NCBI GenBank assembly: GCA_022453515.1
Contig: JAJNNY010000019.1
Span: 310,001-374,000 of the forward strand
Reading direction: 5' to 3'
Length of the DNA: 64,000 bases
From: Astrocystis sublimbata
Lineage: Eukaryota; Ascomycota; Sordariomycetes; Xylariales; Xylariaceae
In this document: positions 1-12,679 of the stretch, one piece after another
Position numbering within the stretch: position 1 is the stretch's first letter
Layout of the letters: each line of letters starts with the position of its first letter
Made by a program: the position numbers and the translations under genes
Notes under the pieces: generated by a model
Told to the model about the DNA's origin: nothing
What the model saw: the letters and a program-made list of their open reading frames with translations, nothing else
The model's database searches: none

Positions 1-459
1 GAGAAACACATACCCGTGAGACCTGGGGTAACCTGACTGCTAAGTGAATCAAAATTGATTGATATTGACAAAACAATTGACAAAACAAATCGTCGTATTC
101 AATCTGACTTATTAAATTCGTAAAGGCAGAGAAGAGAAGGAGACAGGCATGGATCAGTATGATACATGCCCAATCATAGGCTGCCAAGACCCGACGTTTA
201 GCCGGCCAGGGGTCCCTGAAGGACAGGGATGACCCACTACAACCACTGACTGAGATTGCCTGCCCGCGAGCTGGATGGAGGTTGTAGGTAGCGACCTCAA
301 CGAGCTGGTAGACTGCGTTTAATCGTCGCGCGCATACTTACAATACCTACCTAAGGTACCTCCTGCTCAAGTTTTTGAGGCACCCCAAACTGCCGGCTCA
401 GAACAGAGTGAGATCTTGAAGCATTACGGTCCAAATAAATATCCCTTTACCCCGCCAAG
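1..459. other. 5' flank of the GCN20-like gene
   Basis: No gene is visible. The stretch should hold the promoter and leader of the ABC-F gene that starts at 460. A CCTAAGGTACCT-like palindrome lies near 350-361, one of many such motifs in this window. No upstream gene reaches in from the left edge. Confidence 0.5.
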
Positions 460-2832
460 ATGGAGGCCGATCTCAGAGCTGCCCTGCCGGATATTGACCC
501 CGTCGTCTCCGAATACTCGGTTGGCTATCTCAGACACGCCTCGACAGCCTGGATCGGAGAGGACGAGTCCGCGGATCTGTCTCCTCTCGCAGAGGCCGCT
601 TCCACCATCACGGAGCTCCTCCTCTCCGCCGCAGGCAACGTCGAGAGTGCTGCACAGCAAGACAAGATCCGCGCTCTGGTTGCGAAATGGGTCGACAAAT
701 ATGAAGAGGCAAACGGCGCCAACGGTGATCGCCACGGGCCCTCCATGAAGCGTCTTGACCAGGCCTTCCAGGTCGGCTCACAGCGCAACATGTCGTCGAC
801 CCTGGCCGTGGCCACCGGCAGTGTCGACCTGGAGTCGGCCAACTCGCGCAAGGTCGAGTCAAAGGTAGACCGCAAGAAGCTCGAGAAGGCCGAGCGCAAG
901 ATCGCTGCCAAACAGAACAAGAAGCAGTACAAGAACGTCGAGTACGAGGCCTCGCGACTCTTGAACGAGCCCGAGTCCCAGTCCTACGAGGAGTTCTACA
1001 TGGCCGTCAACCCCCTCCAGCTTGGAATTGGCGGTGGCGCTGCCAAGACAAAGGATATCAAGATAGAGAATGCCGATGTGAGCATTGGTGGTACCAGAAT
1101 CCTGACTGACACCGACTTGACTCTTGCCTATGGCCATCGTTATGGTCTGGTCGGTAACAACGGTGTTGGTAAATCTACTCTGCTCAGAGCCCTGTCGAGA
1201 CGAGAGCTGCCTATCCCTACCCATATTTCCATTCTGCACGTCGAACAAGAGGTAAGCCCCCGATTGACTCTATGATTACAGATCTTAGACTATGATACTA
1301 ATTCAAATTCAGATTACTGGAGACGATACGCCGGCGCTACAAGCTGTTTTGGATGCTGATGTTTGGCGAAAGGTCTTGATGAGGGAACAAGGAGTAAGCC
1401 TCAGCCCAAGCATCGAAGAATATATCAATGCTAACAAAAAGTACAGGACATCACAAATCGGCTTACGGAGATTGAAGCTCAGAGGCCATCCATGGCTGAC
1501 ACATCGGCTGATGCGACTAAATTAGATCGCGAGCGGGAAGCGCTCGATAACAAGCTCGGTGATATCCAGTCCAAGCTCGCAGAAATGGAATCCGACAAGG
1601 CCGAACCCAGGGCGGCAAGTATCCTCGCTGGTCTCGGTTTCTCTGTGGAAAGACAACAGTTTGCGACCAAGACGTTCTCGGGTGGTTGGCGTATGCGTCT
1701 GGCTCTTGCCAGAGCTCTTTTCTGTGAACCTGACTTACTGCTTCTCGACGAACCGTCCAACATGTTGGATGTCCCGTCAATTACCTTTTTGTCTAATTAC
1801 CTTCAAGGCTACCCCAGCACTATCTTGGTAGTCAGCCACGACAGAGCCTTCCTGAACGAAATCGCGACCGACATCATACATCAGCATTCTGAGCGTCTCG
1901 ATTACTACAGAGGCGCCAACTTCGAATCCTTCTATGCTACCAAGGAAGAACGCAAGAAGATCGCCAAGAAGGAGTACGAGAACAACGTCGCTGCTCGCGC
2001 GCACTTGCAGAACTTCATCGACAAGTTCCGCTACAACGCCGGCAAAGCCGCCGAAGCGCAGTCCCGTATCAAGAAGCTGGAACGCATGCCAATCCTCCAG
2101 GCACCCGAGGCCGAGTACAGCGTCAAGTTCAAGTTCCCCGAAGTAGAGAAGCTCTCACCACCTATCGTGCAGATGTCCGGCGTCACCTTCGGCTATACCC
2201 CCGACAAGATCTTGCTCAAGAACGTCGACCTGGACGTCCAGCTCGACTCGCGTATCGGCATCGTGGGCCCCAACGGTGCCGGTAAGACGACCATTCTCCG
2301 GCTCCTCATCGGCAAGCTGTCGGCCACGCAGGGTCTCATATCGCAGAACTCGCGGCTGCGCATTGGCTTCTTCGCGCAGCACCACGTCGACGCGCTGGAC
2401 CTGACCATGAGCGCCGTCAGCTTTATGGCGAAAGAGTACCCCGGCCGCTCGGACGAGGAATACCGTCGCCAACTCGGCTCCTTCGGTATCACAGGCACGA
2501 CGGGCTTGCAGAAGATGGAGGTGCTCTCCGGAGGTCAGAAGTCGCGTGTCGCCTTCGCGTGCCTGGCGCTCACGCAGCCGCACATCCTCGTCCTCGACGA
2601 ACCGTCCAATCATCTGGATATCGAGGCCATGGATGCTCTGGCGGAGGCCCTCAACGAGTTCCAGGGTGGTGTCCTGATGGTTTCCCACGACGTCACCATG
2701 TTGCAGACGGTATGCAACAGCCTCTGGGTCTGTGAGAATGGTACTGTTTGGAAGTTCCCTGGAGACGTCCAGGCGTACAAGAAGAGGATCGCAGCGCTGG
2801 CTGATGAGGCTGGTGTTGTTAAGGCGCATTAG
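460..2832 (+). CDS. GCN20: ABC-F ATPase, Gcn20 type (translation / general amino-acid control)
   Basis: Soluble ABC-F protein with two ATPase domains and no membrane segments. In yeast Gcn20 works with Gcn1 on the ribosome to activate the eIF2-alpha kinase Gcn2 under amino-acid starvation. Exons 460..1251, 1313..1393 and 1447..2832 join in frame to 752 residues, the length of yeast Gcn20. First Walker A is GNNGVGKST (about 232-240), first signature FSGGW (368-372) with Walker B LLLLDEP; second Walker A is GPNGAGKTT (565-573), second signature LSGGQ (651-655), Walker B LVLDEP (672-677). A long N-terminal region ahead of the first ATPase favours Gcn20 over Arb1 or New1. Intron 2 has a TGCTAAC branch site (1430-1436). 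The start is the ATG at 460 in the context CAAGATGG. The neighbour is a Gcn4-type bZIP gene in the same pathway. Confidence 0.93.
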
Positions 2833-4551
2833 ACAGGAGGTTGGAGAGTTCAGGAAGGATGTGATATATCATAGTTACCTATGCAAAGAACATACATCCA
2901 TTCATTCCGTCCCATCTACTAATGGAAGCGCACTACGTCTTGGTATATTCGCCGGGATAGATAGACAAGGGAGGTACGTAGGTTACCTAAAATATCTTAA
3001 GTCTCATAGGAATGACTCAACCAATGACTTCGCTCACCCCTTTGTGACGTGGTCGGTCGGGATCCGTCAGTTTGTGCGCACACTTCAGCTACCTACCTTC
3101 CTTCCTCGCCTCCCTTGTTTCGTGAATGGTATGCCTATGTGTGATGCATTCAGTAGGGATATGACATGTAAAGATGTTCTAGATGATTTGTTGCAAATCG
3201 TATTTTGCCATGCCTTACTTACTCTCCCTTGTCGGGCCGCAATGGCAAAGTTCATGCAAACCCGAACCCGAACCTGCCTGAACCAAATCTTCTGGCGGCT
3301 TCTGTGGGGTTCACGTCTGTTGAGTCATAGTTGTTGTTGTTGGCCTCTCTTCTCTACTTCTTTACTACCTTGTCTGCTGCGCTTCTCACACTCTCTCTAG
3401 CCCTCTCCCTTCTCGCCCACTATCTTTCCCCCCTTTTGTCGTGCCTAACTAAAAATTACTTACTGAAAATGAGTGAGTAAAGTTTTATAAACTGGACAAA
3501 TTGTTGCAAAAGACAAGATTGCACGCAATGCTGCTAAATCGGTTGACTTATGGTGTTAGTTGAGGCGAATGGATGACTAACTGACTAATTGTGATGTGCG
3601 TGGGTGGTGGTGGTGGCGACAAAATAAACCAGGTACGTTCTCGCCAAGCCTCGTGATGCTCGACATTAGTCACCCCACTCACTCAGTCACTTCACCCTCG
3701 GCCATCTGACCACCATCTCACGATGCCTAGCTTCAAAGACTACCTACCTAGTCATCAATCACTAGTCAGTCAGTCAGTCATACCACTTACATATTTAGAG
3801 ACTATGAATGCCCACCTACCCACCTAACTCTCGATCTTCTCGCCATGCAACCAACCAATCCCTCCGAATAAATACACCGTCACCGTTCGCTGTACTCAAC
3901 ATCAAGCAATTATTCTTTACCTCCATACTTACCACCAAGCACTACCTCCTGGTACAACAAACAAGGTCTCCCACCCTAGGCGATTGAGCGAAGTGGTAAT
4001 ATCACATGCAAATAGGAGAAGCAGTCAAGCAAGCAGGACCTGATCTCTCGATTCTCAAGACATGATCCATTCACACAGGGGCTGAAATATTGACGCCATG
4101 GGGCTACAGCTGTTTACACCAAATATGACCTACTCGGTCGACCAGTGATGGACAACGAAAAACTTCACGGGCAACAAGCTGACAGTCACAATATTCTTAG
4201 GGGCACGGCTATTATTCAAAACAAATCATAATTGTTATTATTCAAGGAAATTTCAAAGACTGACAAGGGACAACATTGACATCGAATGTGCCAGGTCCGA
4301 AAATGTTTTGATATCATGGTCCATAATCTCCGTTTTTGTTGAGCTCTCGTGAGGGCAAACACGAAATAATAAGAAACGACACGACAGAACATAAAAATGA
4401 GGCAGCAGCAGGACTGTCGTAGCTAATAGCTCAGACAATTACCACTGCCTTTCATGGTAATGGAGAAAAGGCAGGGCCAATGCGGCCCGGCCCCCTCCAG
4501 TTCTTGACCATACAACACACAAGAGCAACAAAAAACCCAATAACGGTGCAC
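2833..4551. other. intergenic region between convergent GCN20 and bZIP genes
   Basis: About 1.7 kb between two 3' ends. Open frames here are short or overrun the GCN20 3' end in another frame and look non-coding. It holds a CAGT microsatellite (about four units, 3764-3780) and many short CACTCA/CAGTCA-like words. I see no RNA gene. Confidence 0.5.
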
Positions 4552-5840
4552 TCAGACACCGCCAGTTCGGCTCAACGCTATCTTCTTCCAGTGATCACGA
4601 TCTCGTTCCAACTCGGCAATCCTCTCCTCGAGTTCCTCCATTTTCTCGGCTTTACGCTGGCGAGATTTGCGAGCGGCAAGAGTGTTGCGTGCTCGCTTCA
4701 TCGCGACGGGATCAGTATCGTCATCGACGAGAATAGGAGGGAGTGGCTTGTCACGCCGCCGAGCGTTCACGCCCGAGACAGTTGAGTGTCGGACGGAAGT
4801 CGTGGGCGGCGAGGACGAGTTGCTAGATTTACGACGAGGTAGAGAGTCGGTTTCAGGTTTCTCGAGCTCTGCAGGTGCCGCTGCCGATGACTTGACTGGG
4901 GCGCTGGCCTGATCAGTAGTTGTCGAGGTGTCCGGGAACAGCGAAAACCAGTCATCAGATGAACCAGCGTCCAAGTCACCGAAGTTAGGCGAAATGTCGT
5001 AATTCTCGAACCCGGGAGACTCGCCGAAAGCGGAAGGCGTAGTCAGATCCGTGAACACACTGGAATTTGGTGCTGAGAATTGAAGCAGCTCGACTGGGGA
5101 GACCGTGTTGGTAACAGGGCTCGCATCCAGGTCGTGAAGATTTGATGCCGAAAAAGCGGTGGCCGATCCACCTCCGAAAGCCGTGAAGCCTCCAAAATCG
5201 TTGATCGCGTCTAGTACGTGTGAGATCGAGTTGTCATTGCAAGCAGAGGCGATTGATTTACCTTGGAGATCCATGTTGGCTGACACCCGCTGGGTACTGA
5301 TGGCCTGGGAAAAGAGGGGCACAGGGGGACGAGCAGAGTGGCTCTGCTGGTTCAATACAGCGGGGGAGGATGGGACGGAGAGGGATGCGTAAAACTGTTG
5401 TTGGCTGGCGTTTTGTGCAGATGAGTTAAACCGCGAGTTTGATACCGGAGAATTCGTTGGGTTGGCTGCTTGGATGATCTGTTGAATGCGCTGGTTGTGA
5501 AGAGCGGTCGACGCGTTCGATTCACGACGAGTGTTGATGCTGCTCGAAGTGTTGCTGTCTATCGATCCAAAGGCGACTGCTGGGTTCGCAGGCGACGAGG
5601 CAGTGCGATTAACGGTTGCTCTCCGGGGTTGGGGAGCGTCGAACAAGACGAAGTCCTGTTGTGGCGGGCTCTGGAAGTGGTGTTGCTCGGATGGTGCCGG
5701 CGGGCTCTGAGAACTGGAGGTAGGCCATGATTGCTGTAGGGAATCCGTTGTGAAGACTTGTAAGTCTTGGGGGGAAATAGTTGCGGGGGGTTGAGAACTT
5801 GGGCGAGAGCTGGAAATGGCTTCTTCAGAGTTCAGTTCGA
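4552..5840 (-). CDS. cpcA: bZIP activator, CPC1/CpcA/Gcn4 type; 5' end unresolved
   Basis: Transcription factor of general (cross-pathway) amino-acid control. The C-terminus carries a Gcn4-type basic region (KRARNTLAARKSRQRK) and a short leucine zipper, ending at 4552. Upstream is an acidic S/T/P-rich activation region with WFSLFPD. The first in-frame ATG is at 5274, giving 240 residues, close to CPC1 (270) and CpcA lengths. The frame stays open upstream, without an ATG, to a TAG at 5941-5943, and up to about 5840 it reads like protein (S/Q/P-rich, with QDFVLFD). A CAG acceptor-like site lies at 5841-5843. So either translation starts at 5274 behind a long leader with upstream ORFs, or an unseen 5' exon supplies the start. 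Identity is firm; coordinates 5275-5840 are uncertain. Confidence 0.8.
5609..5728 (-). promoter_or_regulatory. upstream ORF 2 of the bZIP gene (39 codons plus stop)
   Basis: ATG at 5728 in a good context (ATCATGG) begins a 39-codon frame that stops at 5609, out of frame with the bZIP. N. crassa cpc-1 is known to have leader ORFs of about 20 and 41 codons, a striking length match. It counts as a true uORF only if the main start is at 5274; if the extended frame is coding, it is an internal overlapping ORF. Confidence 0.45.
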
Positions 5841-5940
5841 CCTGGAAAGGAGGAGCTGAGAAAAATGGGTGAGTGGGGAGTAAACTGTTTATCTTTGGTG
5901 ACTGAATGGTGACGGAGACGGAGACGATGATGTCTGGAGT

Positions 5941-6000
5941 CTAGGAGGACAGGAGGGGGGGTTGTTTAGCGCATGGTGGGCGGATGCCTGGCGTGCTCAT
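5941..6000 (-). promoter_or_regulatory. upstream ORF 1 of the bZIP gene (19 codons plus stop)
   Basis: ATG at 6000, 19 codons, TAG at 5941. It is in the same frame as the long bZIP frame, separated from it only by this TAG. A second ATG inside it (5974) gives a two-codon ORF, ATG-CGC-TAA. A TATA-like ATAAATATATA stretch lies just upstream (about 6007-6020). Paired uORFs fit GCN4/cpc-1 style translational control; transcript ends are not known. Confidence 0.5.
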
Positions 6001-9000
6001 GTGTGTATATATTTATGTGTTCTGTCGGGATGGAGGAATTGTGAAGAGGAGAGGGAGGAGGGACAATCTGAGTGGTGTGCGGGCGGGACACGCAGGCTTT
6101 AGTAATTTTTCAGGCAACAATCCGATTTTAGGTTTTGGTAGGCAACGGCGCCAGGTGCCAGGTATTTAGAGCCAGGTGGGCCCGGGCAGGACACACTGCA
6201 GGCAGGCAGGCAGTGAAAAGGGCGCAGCAGGAACGGAGCCACTACTCGTAGGTACACACACATGCACCTATCTAGGAGGTACCTATCTGGGTAAGGTACT
6301 TGAGTAGCTGCGTCGTACACCCAGCCAGAAACTGGTCGCATCTCTGCTGCCTCGCTACCCAAGGTCTCGCAATATCAACCACTGGATGATAACTACGACT
6401 GTTCTACCGCGATTATTCTGCGCACATCTATGTCCCTCTATTCCGACATCCTGAACGGCCAGGCTTGTTGCGACTGTTCGGTTGGTACTTCGTACATCTT
6501 GTACATCCGAGACCTCTCAGAATTGGCTTGGCAAAGTGTGAGTCATACCTGTGTCTCCGTTCCTGCGGCCGCTAGACACAGCTTGGCCTAGCGCTTCCAG
6601 CCGGGGGGTATGGCACGGCGTTAATTCGACCGTCTGTGTCTGTCTGCGTACCTAGGTACCTAGCTATCTTCCAGATCACGATGGAATAATACATGAAGTA
6701 ATTACGCCTTGCAGGAACGTATACGAAAACGAGAATGAAATTCTCGACAACTCCCAAGACTATGATGCTGCCTCTTTCCTATACTGCTGATGTAGGGACA
6801 GGATGCAGTATTGGGAAGCGCAGGCGAGTAGGCTAAAGGAGCGCCGTTCATGTTCCTTCACACAGAGCCGGGCGCCGGGCTGGTGGTCGCTGCGCCCTTC
6901 TAGCCCCGCCAAGCCTCTTGATTGGATGCCCCTCGGCCAGCTGAATTGGGAAATAGTCTGCGCAACTGTTTGGTTGGTTGATTGGCCGTCTTGTGCCTCG
7001 TGTTAGGTGGTCCTCTCGTGGCACTAGCTAGGCCAGCCGCAACTAAAAGCTAAATAAATACGTGTAATTCAGATTATCCGATTATCCCGTGTTGTCCCGT
7101 TGTCTAAGTGCGTAGTAGAGAATAGGCAGCTTGAAGTACAGAATGCGGGCATCGGAACTCGGACAGAGCGATCAGTGTCGCTGTTTTGACAGATGTTCAG
7201 GATTCCTTCCTCTGCGAAACATCCACTCGCTGTGATTGGTAGACCAGTCATACCAGGGGCCAGGATGCCAGGCTGGCCAGGACGGATAGGGCTACAATAT
7301 CTATCTACAGTACGGTCATGGACTTCTACACAGTCGCAACCCTGCTTGCCCTCTCCATCTTTTAACTCTTTCTTTCTTAATAAACACCAAGCCACTAGGC
7401 AGGCGAGCTTGTTACATAGTAGATTTCGGATCATTGCCTACAATGTTGTTTCCTTCTGCCTTGGCAAGGCAGCCGGATAATCATGTCTGTGGACCTGTGG
7501 ATGGCGAGGATGGATGGGTCTGGGATGGCCCAGCGCGCGAGATGTGATATGCTGCTGTATGCTGCATGCCCATCGACCTGAATGCGCAAATACGCAAAGG
7601 CGCATGCGCATAAGGGCCCGAACGGTTCTGGCTCGGTGCTGCTACTCCGCGCTCGAGCAATCCTCCATGTTTTGTTCCCCATGTTGATTAACTAATTCTG
7701 GTCGTATTCCGCGCCGGTAAGATTGCAGCTGCAGCCATCAGATCCGCCAATTCACTAAAAGCTCGCCTACCCAGTCTCGCCAGTGACTCATTGCTCATTG
7801 TTACCAGCACGGCGTTCCATCGAGTCTCACTCCCCTTGCAAAGACACCCTTGCGACGCAGCTCCTCCCCCCACCGAGGTACGCACATTCAGGTTGGTGCA
7901 TACGCTTATTCGCATACTCGTACTCGCCGCTACGATTCCAACTCGATTCTGATTCTGGCTTCGCGTGGATTGGATTGCGCAATGAGACGGGGAGCGTACC
8001 TACCAACTGCACCGCGAGTCCACCGTAGGCATGCCCTTAATTCCATGCGGGTACAGACAAGTATCATCCAAAGCCGAGACGAAAGGGCGTACGAGTGGTT
8101 TCCACATTGTTAAGACATGCAGTCTGTCGGTCTATACGAGTAGGCTTCTCAGCCTCCGTGCAGCACCTCATCGACCAAACCTGTTCATTGGATAACTCAT
8201 GGAATGTTGTCTCGGTTGGCAGCCAACATGTATGGGATCTTTTGGATTTTTTTTAGCCGAGCCTCTGGTTCCAGGGTATGCCGGACCCCGGGGTGCCGGG
8301 TTCATCGACTCAGAACATGTATAGTCGATTTACTACAACTGTACACATACGCAACCTACTCGCCTACCAAAAGCATCAGGATGAGATCCGCGTAAGGGAC
8401 ATCCATTTTCTGACAATTCGTCAATTGCTCTGATAATGGACAGATACTCGTAGATCCCACCCGCTCTTATTCCCGGCACATCACGAAAATAACAGCTTAC
8501 GTGAGCAGCAAGCGAAGCGAGCCAACCCGACATATCATCTTCTTGCAATTCTGCCTTCGCGTTCGCATTTATCAGCACCCTGCCTTCAGACAGACGTAGA
8601 GGGTATCCATCTCCTTTGGGAAAGTTGGGGGCGGGAAAAACGGATGCCTGCAATGCAGTCAGCCCTGATACTTGCATTTACATGCAGCTTATTACAAAAT
8701 TACCAACAAATATGTCCTTCTGACCACCGGAGTGGTCCGCTCTGTTGGCGCCTTCCTGTCTTAGGATTGTATTTCTCATATGAAGACTACATATGTTAAG
8801 TACCTAGCAGTTAAAAGACAGTTAATAGTTGTAGATCACAAACGGCGAGATCCGGACTTGAGGATTACCACATTATGCAGGTAGGTCTACGAGTAAGCCT
8901 CAAACCACTCTTTCTTCCGACGTGTAATTGGTCCAACTGATTGGTTGGTATGTCGTTACATTATCCATGCTGTTGTAGACTGGGTTATACTCCTGTGGTC

Positions 9001-10595
9001 CTAATTGGATACTCCATGCGCGGTTGGCCACCCTACCTATCTAGGCTCAACGCGAGGAATCTGGGATTTCTAAACCTTTTGTTGTCGGACTGGGAGTAGT
9101 CTCTAGACGAAAGGTTCGGTCATGGCTGGTGTATTTTATCGTATGTGCTCGACTTTCCCCTTCACCTGCATATTTTGCTAGTTGCCGGAGGCTGAAGATA
9201 AGACAACAGTGCATCGATGAAACGTCGAGTAGTCTCTCATTGACCTTGGCATAGTACGTATACCTCCATTATGCAAATGCTCGCAACTTACTTTTACTCT
9301 ATCATCCCGGTCTAGGATAGTTGAACGAACTTGCAACCGTAATACATTCGTACTAGACTATGTTCTATGACCAGACCTACTATGGCATCTTATCCATTCC
9401 GTGCCCGAACTTCACGGCGAAGCGAAACATCTCAATAACTCATAGATCGTAACGCAAGCTAAAGGGCGCCTTTTTGGGGTGGGCAAATGGAGGTCCTCCC
9501 TTTCGAGTGATCAGAGGGAAGTTCCGGCATGAGACCAAGCTCACAGCTAGATGCCCGAAGAGAAAGACACATTTGTTCCCATACGCTGATCGCTGATCTC
9601 AGTGATACAAACAAAGGCCCGATTGCCTACACCCAAAGGGACCATTGGAAGCCCGTGAGACATATGTGTTGGGCTGTCATATGCGTACTAATTGCGACAT
9701 CCGCCAACACCATACTCTTCTGCTGGGCACACGGTGTTCTGTGTACCTGCGTAGTGGTTGTACAGACGGAATGATTCTGGGTCGTTTGCCTCCGTATCAT
9801 AGCTACACACGACTTGTGTGACGAGTAATTACTGCAGTATACGGAGACTGGGTGGCATGATATGTGAAGTACTGTACTTGGTTGGCTACGACCTATATGG
9901 AACAAACTTTGCAACACTCTTTTTGGAAAAGGAGGCGTCCTATACAGTAGATTCAAGATAGGCTGTCAATGGTTCAATGGACTGAATAGAGGAGGTAAGA
10001 TAGGCTTTTTCTTGACGAGCTCAAGCCTTTCGAATCAAGACAGATACACCAGACAACTAGTAGTGGTGTCTATCTACATAAGACAACGCAGAATTGATTT
10101 TGGTTTCCCAGCAGTAGCAGTCTCTCCGTGAACGTCAAGAATTCCATGATCTTGACCGAATTAATTGAGAATGCAATCGTGTTGATAGATGCCACTCCTG
10201 ACTACCTAAGTAGGTAACACATTGTGATGGGTATAACTCCGTTGTGGTACAGTGTCCTCGTCCCTCCCCTAACTCCTTGATCTTCCGAATCCATTACGCC
10301 GGAAAGAGAGCACGGGAAATACAAGGAAAGTTCATGAGCGCAATAAATAGCATTGACCACTGTAGCTAGGGCCTGTAGGTCGTTGCTGTTGCACTTTGAG
10401 CAACTTGAAGATCGCTAAATGAAGATCATGCCGGAAACACTAATTCGGCACCCAACTGGCGAAGTCTACGCCCTGCCGCTGTCGATATTCCATTTAAATA
10501 TCAATCAACTTCTCATCAGCCTTGTGGGAGGGCGCACCGAAGGAATCTGTTCTCTTATGAAAGGTCTAATTCGCCTAGTTAGAAGGACACAGGCC
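6001..10595. other. 4.6 kb region without a convincing gene
   Basis: Part is the promoter of the bZIP gene. I find only short frames with no conserved motif. The best is a 114-codon frame at 8333..8677 (-), listed separately. ACCTAGGT occurs at 6650-6657, with AGGTACCT-like words nearby (6240-6300). No transposon ends, tRNA or long repeat were seen. Confidence 0.5.
8333..8677 (-). CDS. weak candidate: 114-codon open frame, unknown
   Basis: ATG at 8677 opens a 114-codon frame of even, protein-like composition, with an in-frame strong donor (CAC|GTAAGC near 8500) that could end an exon. I recognise no domain and found no convincing partner exon. It could be a gene relic or chance. Confidence 0.15.
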   Translation of the reverse strand: MQVSGLTALQASVFPAPNFPKGDGYPLRLSEGRVLINANAKAELQEDDMSGWLASLAAHVSCYFRDVPGIRAGGIYEYLSIIRAIDELSENGCPLRGSHPDAFGRRVGCVCVQL

Positions 10596-11705
10596 TCATC
10601 GCATCAACGGAGGAGTGTTAGTACTAACAGGTCGACGAGGTTCACTGTCTGTATCAGGGCTATCCGAAGACATCGACGCCTCCACTAGGTCGTTGCCCTG
10701 CACGGTAAGTTGTCGCGATGCAATACGGCGCATGAGCGAAAGGAACTCCGAGTTCTTGAACTTTTCTGTGTCGTTATCGGCAAGAGAATCGACCAGCTCC
10801 TGCGCGGCACGAGCTAGCTCAGTTTGCTCTTCTTTGGCTGGCTCCTCTTCCTGCAATGCGGGTTCAGCAGACTCGACTTCAGCAGTATCAGCGAGACTCT
10901 CTTCTGCTCCGTTCTGAACCGCCCAATCATTCATTGCCTTGGCGAACTGCTCATCGAGCTCAGCTTCCAATCGTGCAGTCTCTTGAGCGTCTTTCACTAG
11001 AGTTGAAATTTAGTATGATAATGCAACAATTTATTATCGGCTACCGCGTACCTGACTCCTGCAATGGTTGGGTTGAGAGATGGCTAGGCATTGGTTGTTG
11101 CATCTGACCATAAGGTGCGAATGCTCCCGAACCCCAAGGAGTCGAATGCGTGAACTGGGTGGGTGGGAGTTTCTGAAGCTGCTCGAATGGACTAGGCTGT
11201 CCAACAGCTGCATGCTGACCAGGCTGAACAGACTGATAATGTAGCGGGCGGGCATTGTCGCGGGATAAGTCCATGCGCTGGAAGTCATTGACCCAGGTGT
11301 TACGCTGGAACTGGTTGGCCCAATCGTTACTCGTCATTGCTGCTCCGAGCGGCCCCTTATACTGAGGCTGGGGCAGCGGCTGCTGATATGGCAGTGGACG
11401 CAACGCAGTACCCCCATGATGTGCAAGAGCTTCCTCAGGCAGTACAGCCTTCTGTGCTTGGAAGGCGTTGAACTGAGCTTGCAAGTTTGCGTCATGATGA
11501 GAGCTTGAGCGAAAGCTTCCCTGTGGACATTCCTTGCAGCGTGAGTAAATTGTATATGGATCGATGCAGTATTTAGCTAAGGACGAACCTGTGCGTGCTG
11601 GTGAGAGCCGTGAACAAGTCTGTCTTGCTGGTGGGAGCGATCCTGCTCGATATGGCGAGCCAGGCCTTTGAAGGCATTTGATGGGCCACAAGACGAGTCC
11701 GCCAT
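10596..11705 (-). CDS. PEX20: Pex20-type co-receptor for peroxisomal PTS2 import
   Basis: Pex20 binds the PTS2 receptor Pex7 and docks cargo at the peroxisome membrane. Exons (minus) 11705..11589, 11520..11052 and 10996..10596 join in frame to 328 residues. The N-terminus MADSSCGPSNAF has the CGPSN block typical of Pex20; Cys6 is the likely recycling (mono-ubiquitination) cysteine. Two WxxxF peptides, WANQF (106-110) and WVNDF (115-119), fit Pex14/Pex13 docking motifs shared with Pex5. The middle is Q/P-rich and the C-terminal part is acidic with a helical segment near 200-270 and no TPR domain, which rules out Pex5. Introns are 68 nt and 55 nt. It is divergent from SEC13. Confidence 0.85.
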
Positions 11706-12679
11706 TGTGAGTAATCTGACTGTGAGATATCGAAGTGAAGGGTTGAGTGCGTTTTCCTTGGGAATACACTGTTGCGACCGGGAAATAGGAACGTCGCAGG
11801 AAAGAGTGTGCAACGGATACTCTGGGAATCTCAGGTAATGAGCGTGGGAAACGTAATTTTAATTAAGATCAGGTTGGGGAAAAGTGCAGGCGGTGGTGCA
11901 GACCTTCAGGTTGAAGTGAATGCACGGACACGGCTTGGTAGTAGGTATGTTATGACTCGAGTAACAGTAGTAACGCCCTCACTGGCCGTGTTCCTTCGGT
12001 GGTGTTAGTAACAGTGTTCTAAAAAGAACAAAAGTTGTATTTGCTGAAAGGTACTTGATTTCACAAATTCTACCAATGTAATCGAACGCGATATTGTAAA
12101 AAGAATGAAGTAAGTTAAAGGTTGGGCCAGAGTTGATGTCACGCGATGATAGGCAGGGAACATTGTAGATCAATGGCCCCAATCCAAGCCTCGGTACAAT
12201 GGCATGTGCCGCTACCTGAGGTACCGATGATGCGGCTCAAGGGGCAGTTTCCCTACTGAGCCGAGAGCGCACCTGTACCCATGGGCCGCAGTGGACGGGA
12301 CTAGCTGGGCCAGAGCCCACTCTTGCCCGGACTGGGGCAACAGAGCTAAGTACTGAAGTACATTCTTCCTCGAGCATTGCTTGAGCCCAGCTGGTGCCAG
12401 ACGGCAGCTACTGTCCGCTTCCAAGTGCATCCAATCCATGGATGTTGAGCTTGGAGGTGGGTGGGGTCATGTGTACCTCCGTACCTCCTACTGCAGCAAT
12501 GCCTTGGCATGAGGCAAGCTAAAACATGCGAAATGGACAACTACGTGTATCTGGCAGAGCTGCATATGACGAACAAACATACAAGATAAACATTCCCCTC
12601 TTCTGACTTTCTGTAACAAAACCCGTGGTCGTTTGCCATTCTTACTACCTGTACTATTTGTTCCGTCAATACACCCAAA
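11706..12679. other. shared upstream region of PEX20 and SEC13
   Basis: About 970 bp between the divergent starts. No gene is seen. GAGGTACC and CGTACCTCC words (12222, 12475) belong to the AGGTACCT-type motif family found across the window. Confidence 0.5.
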
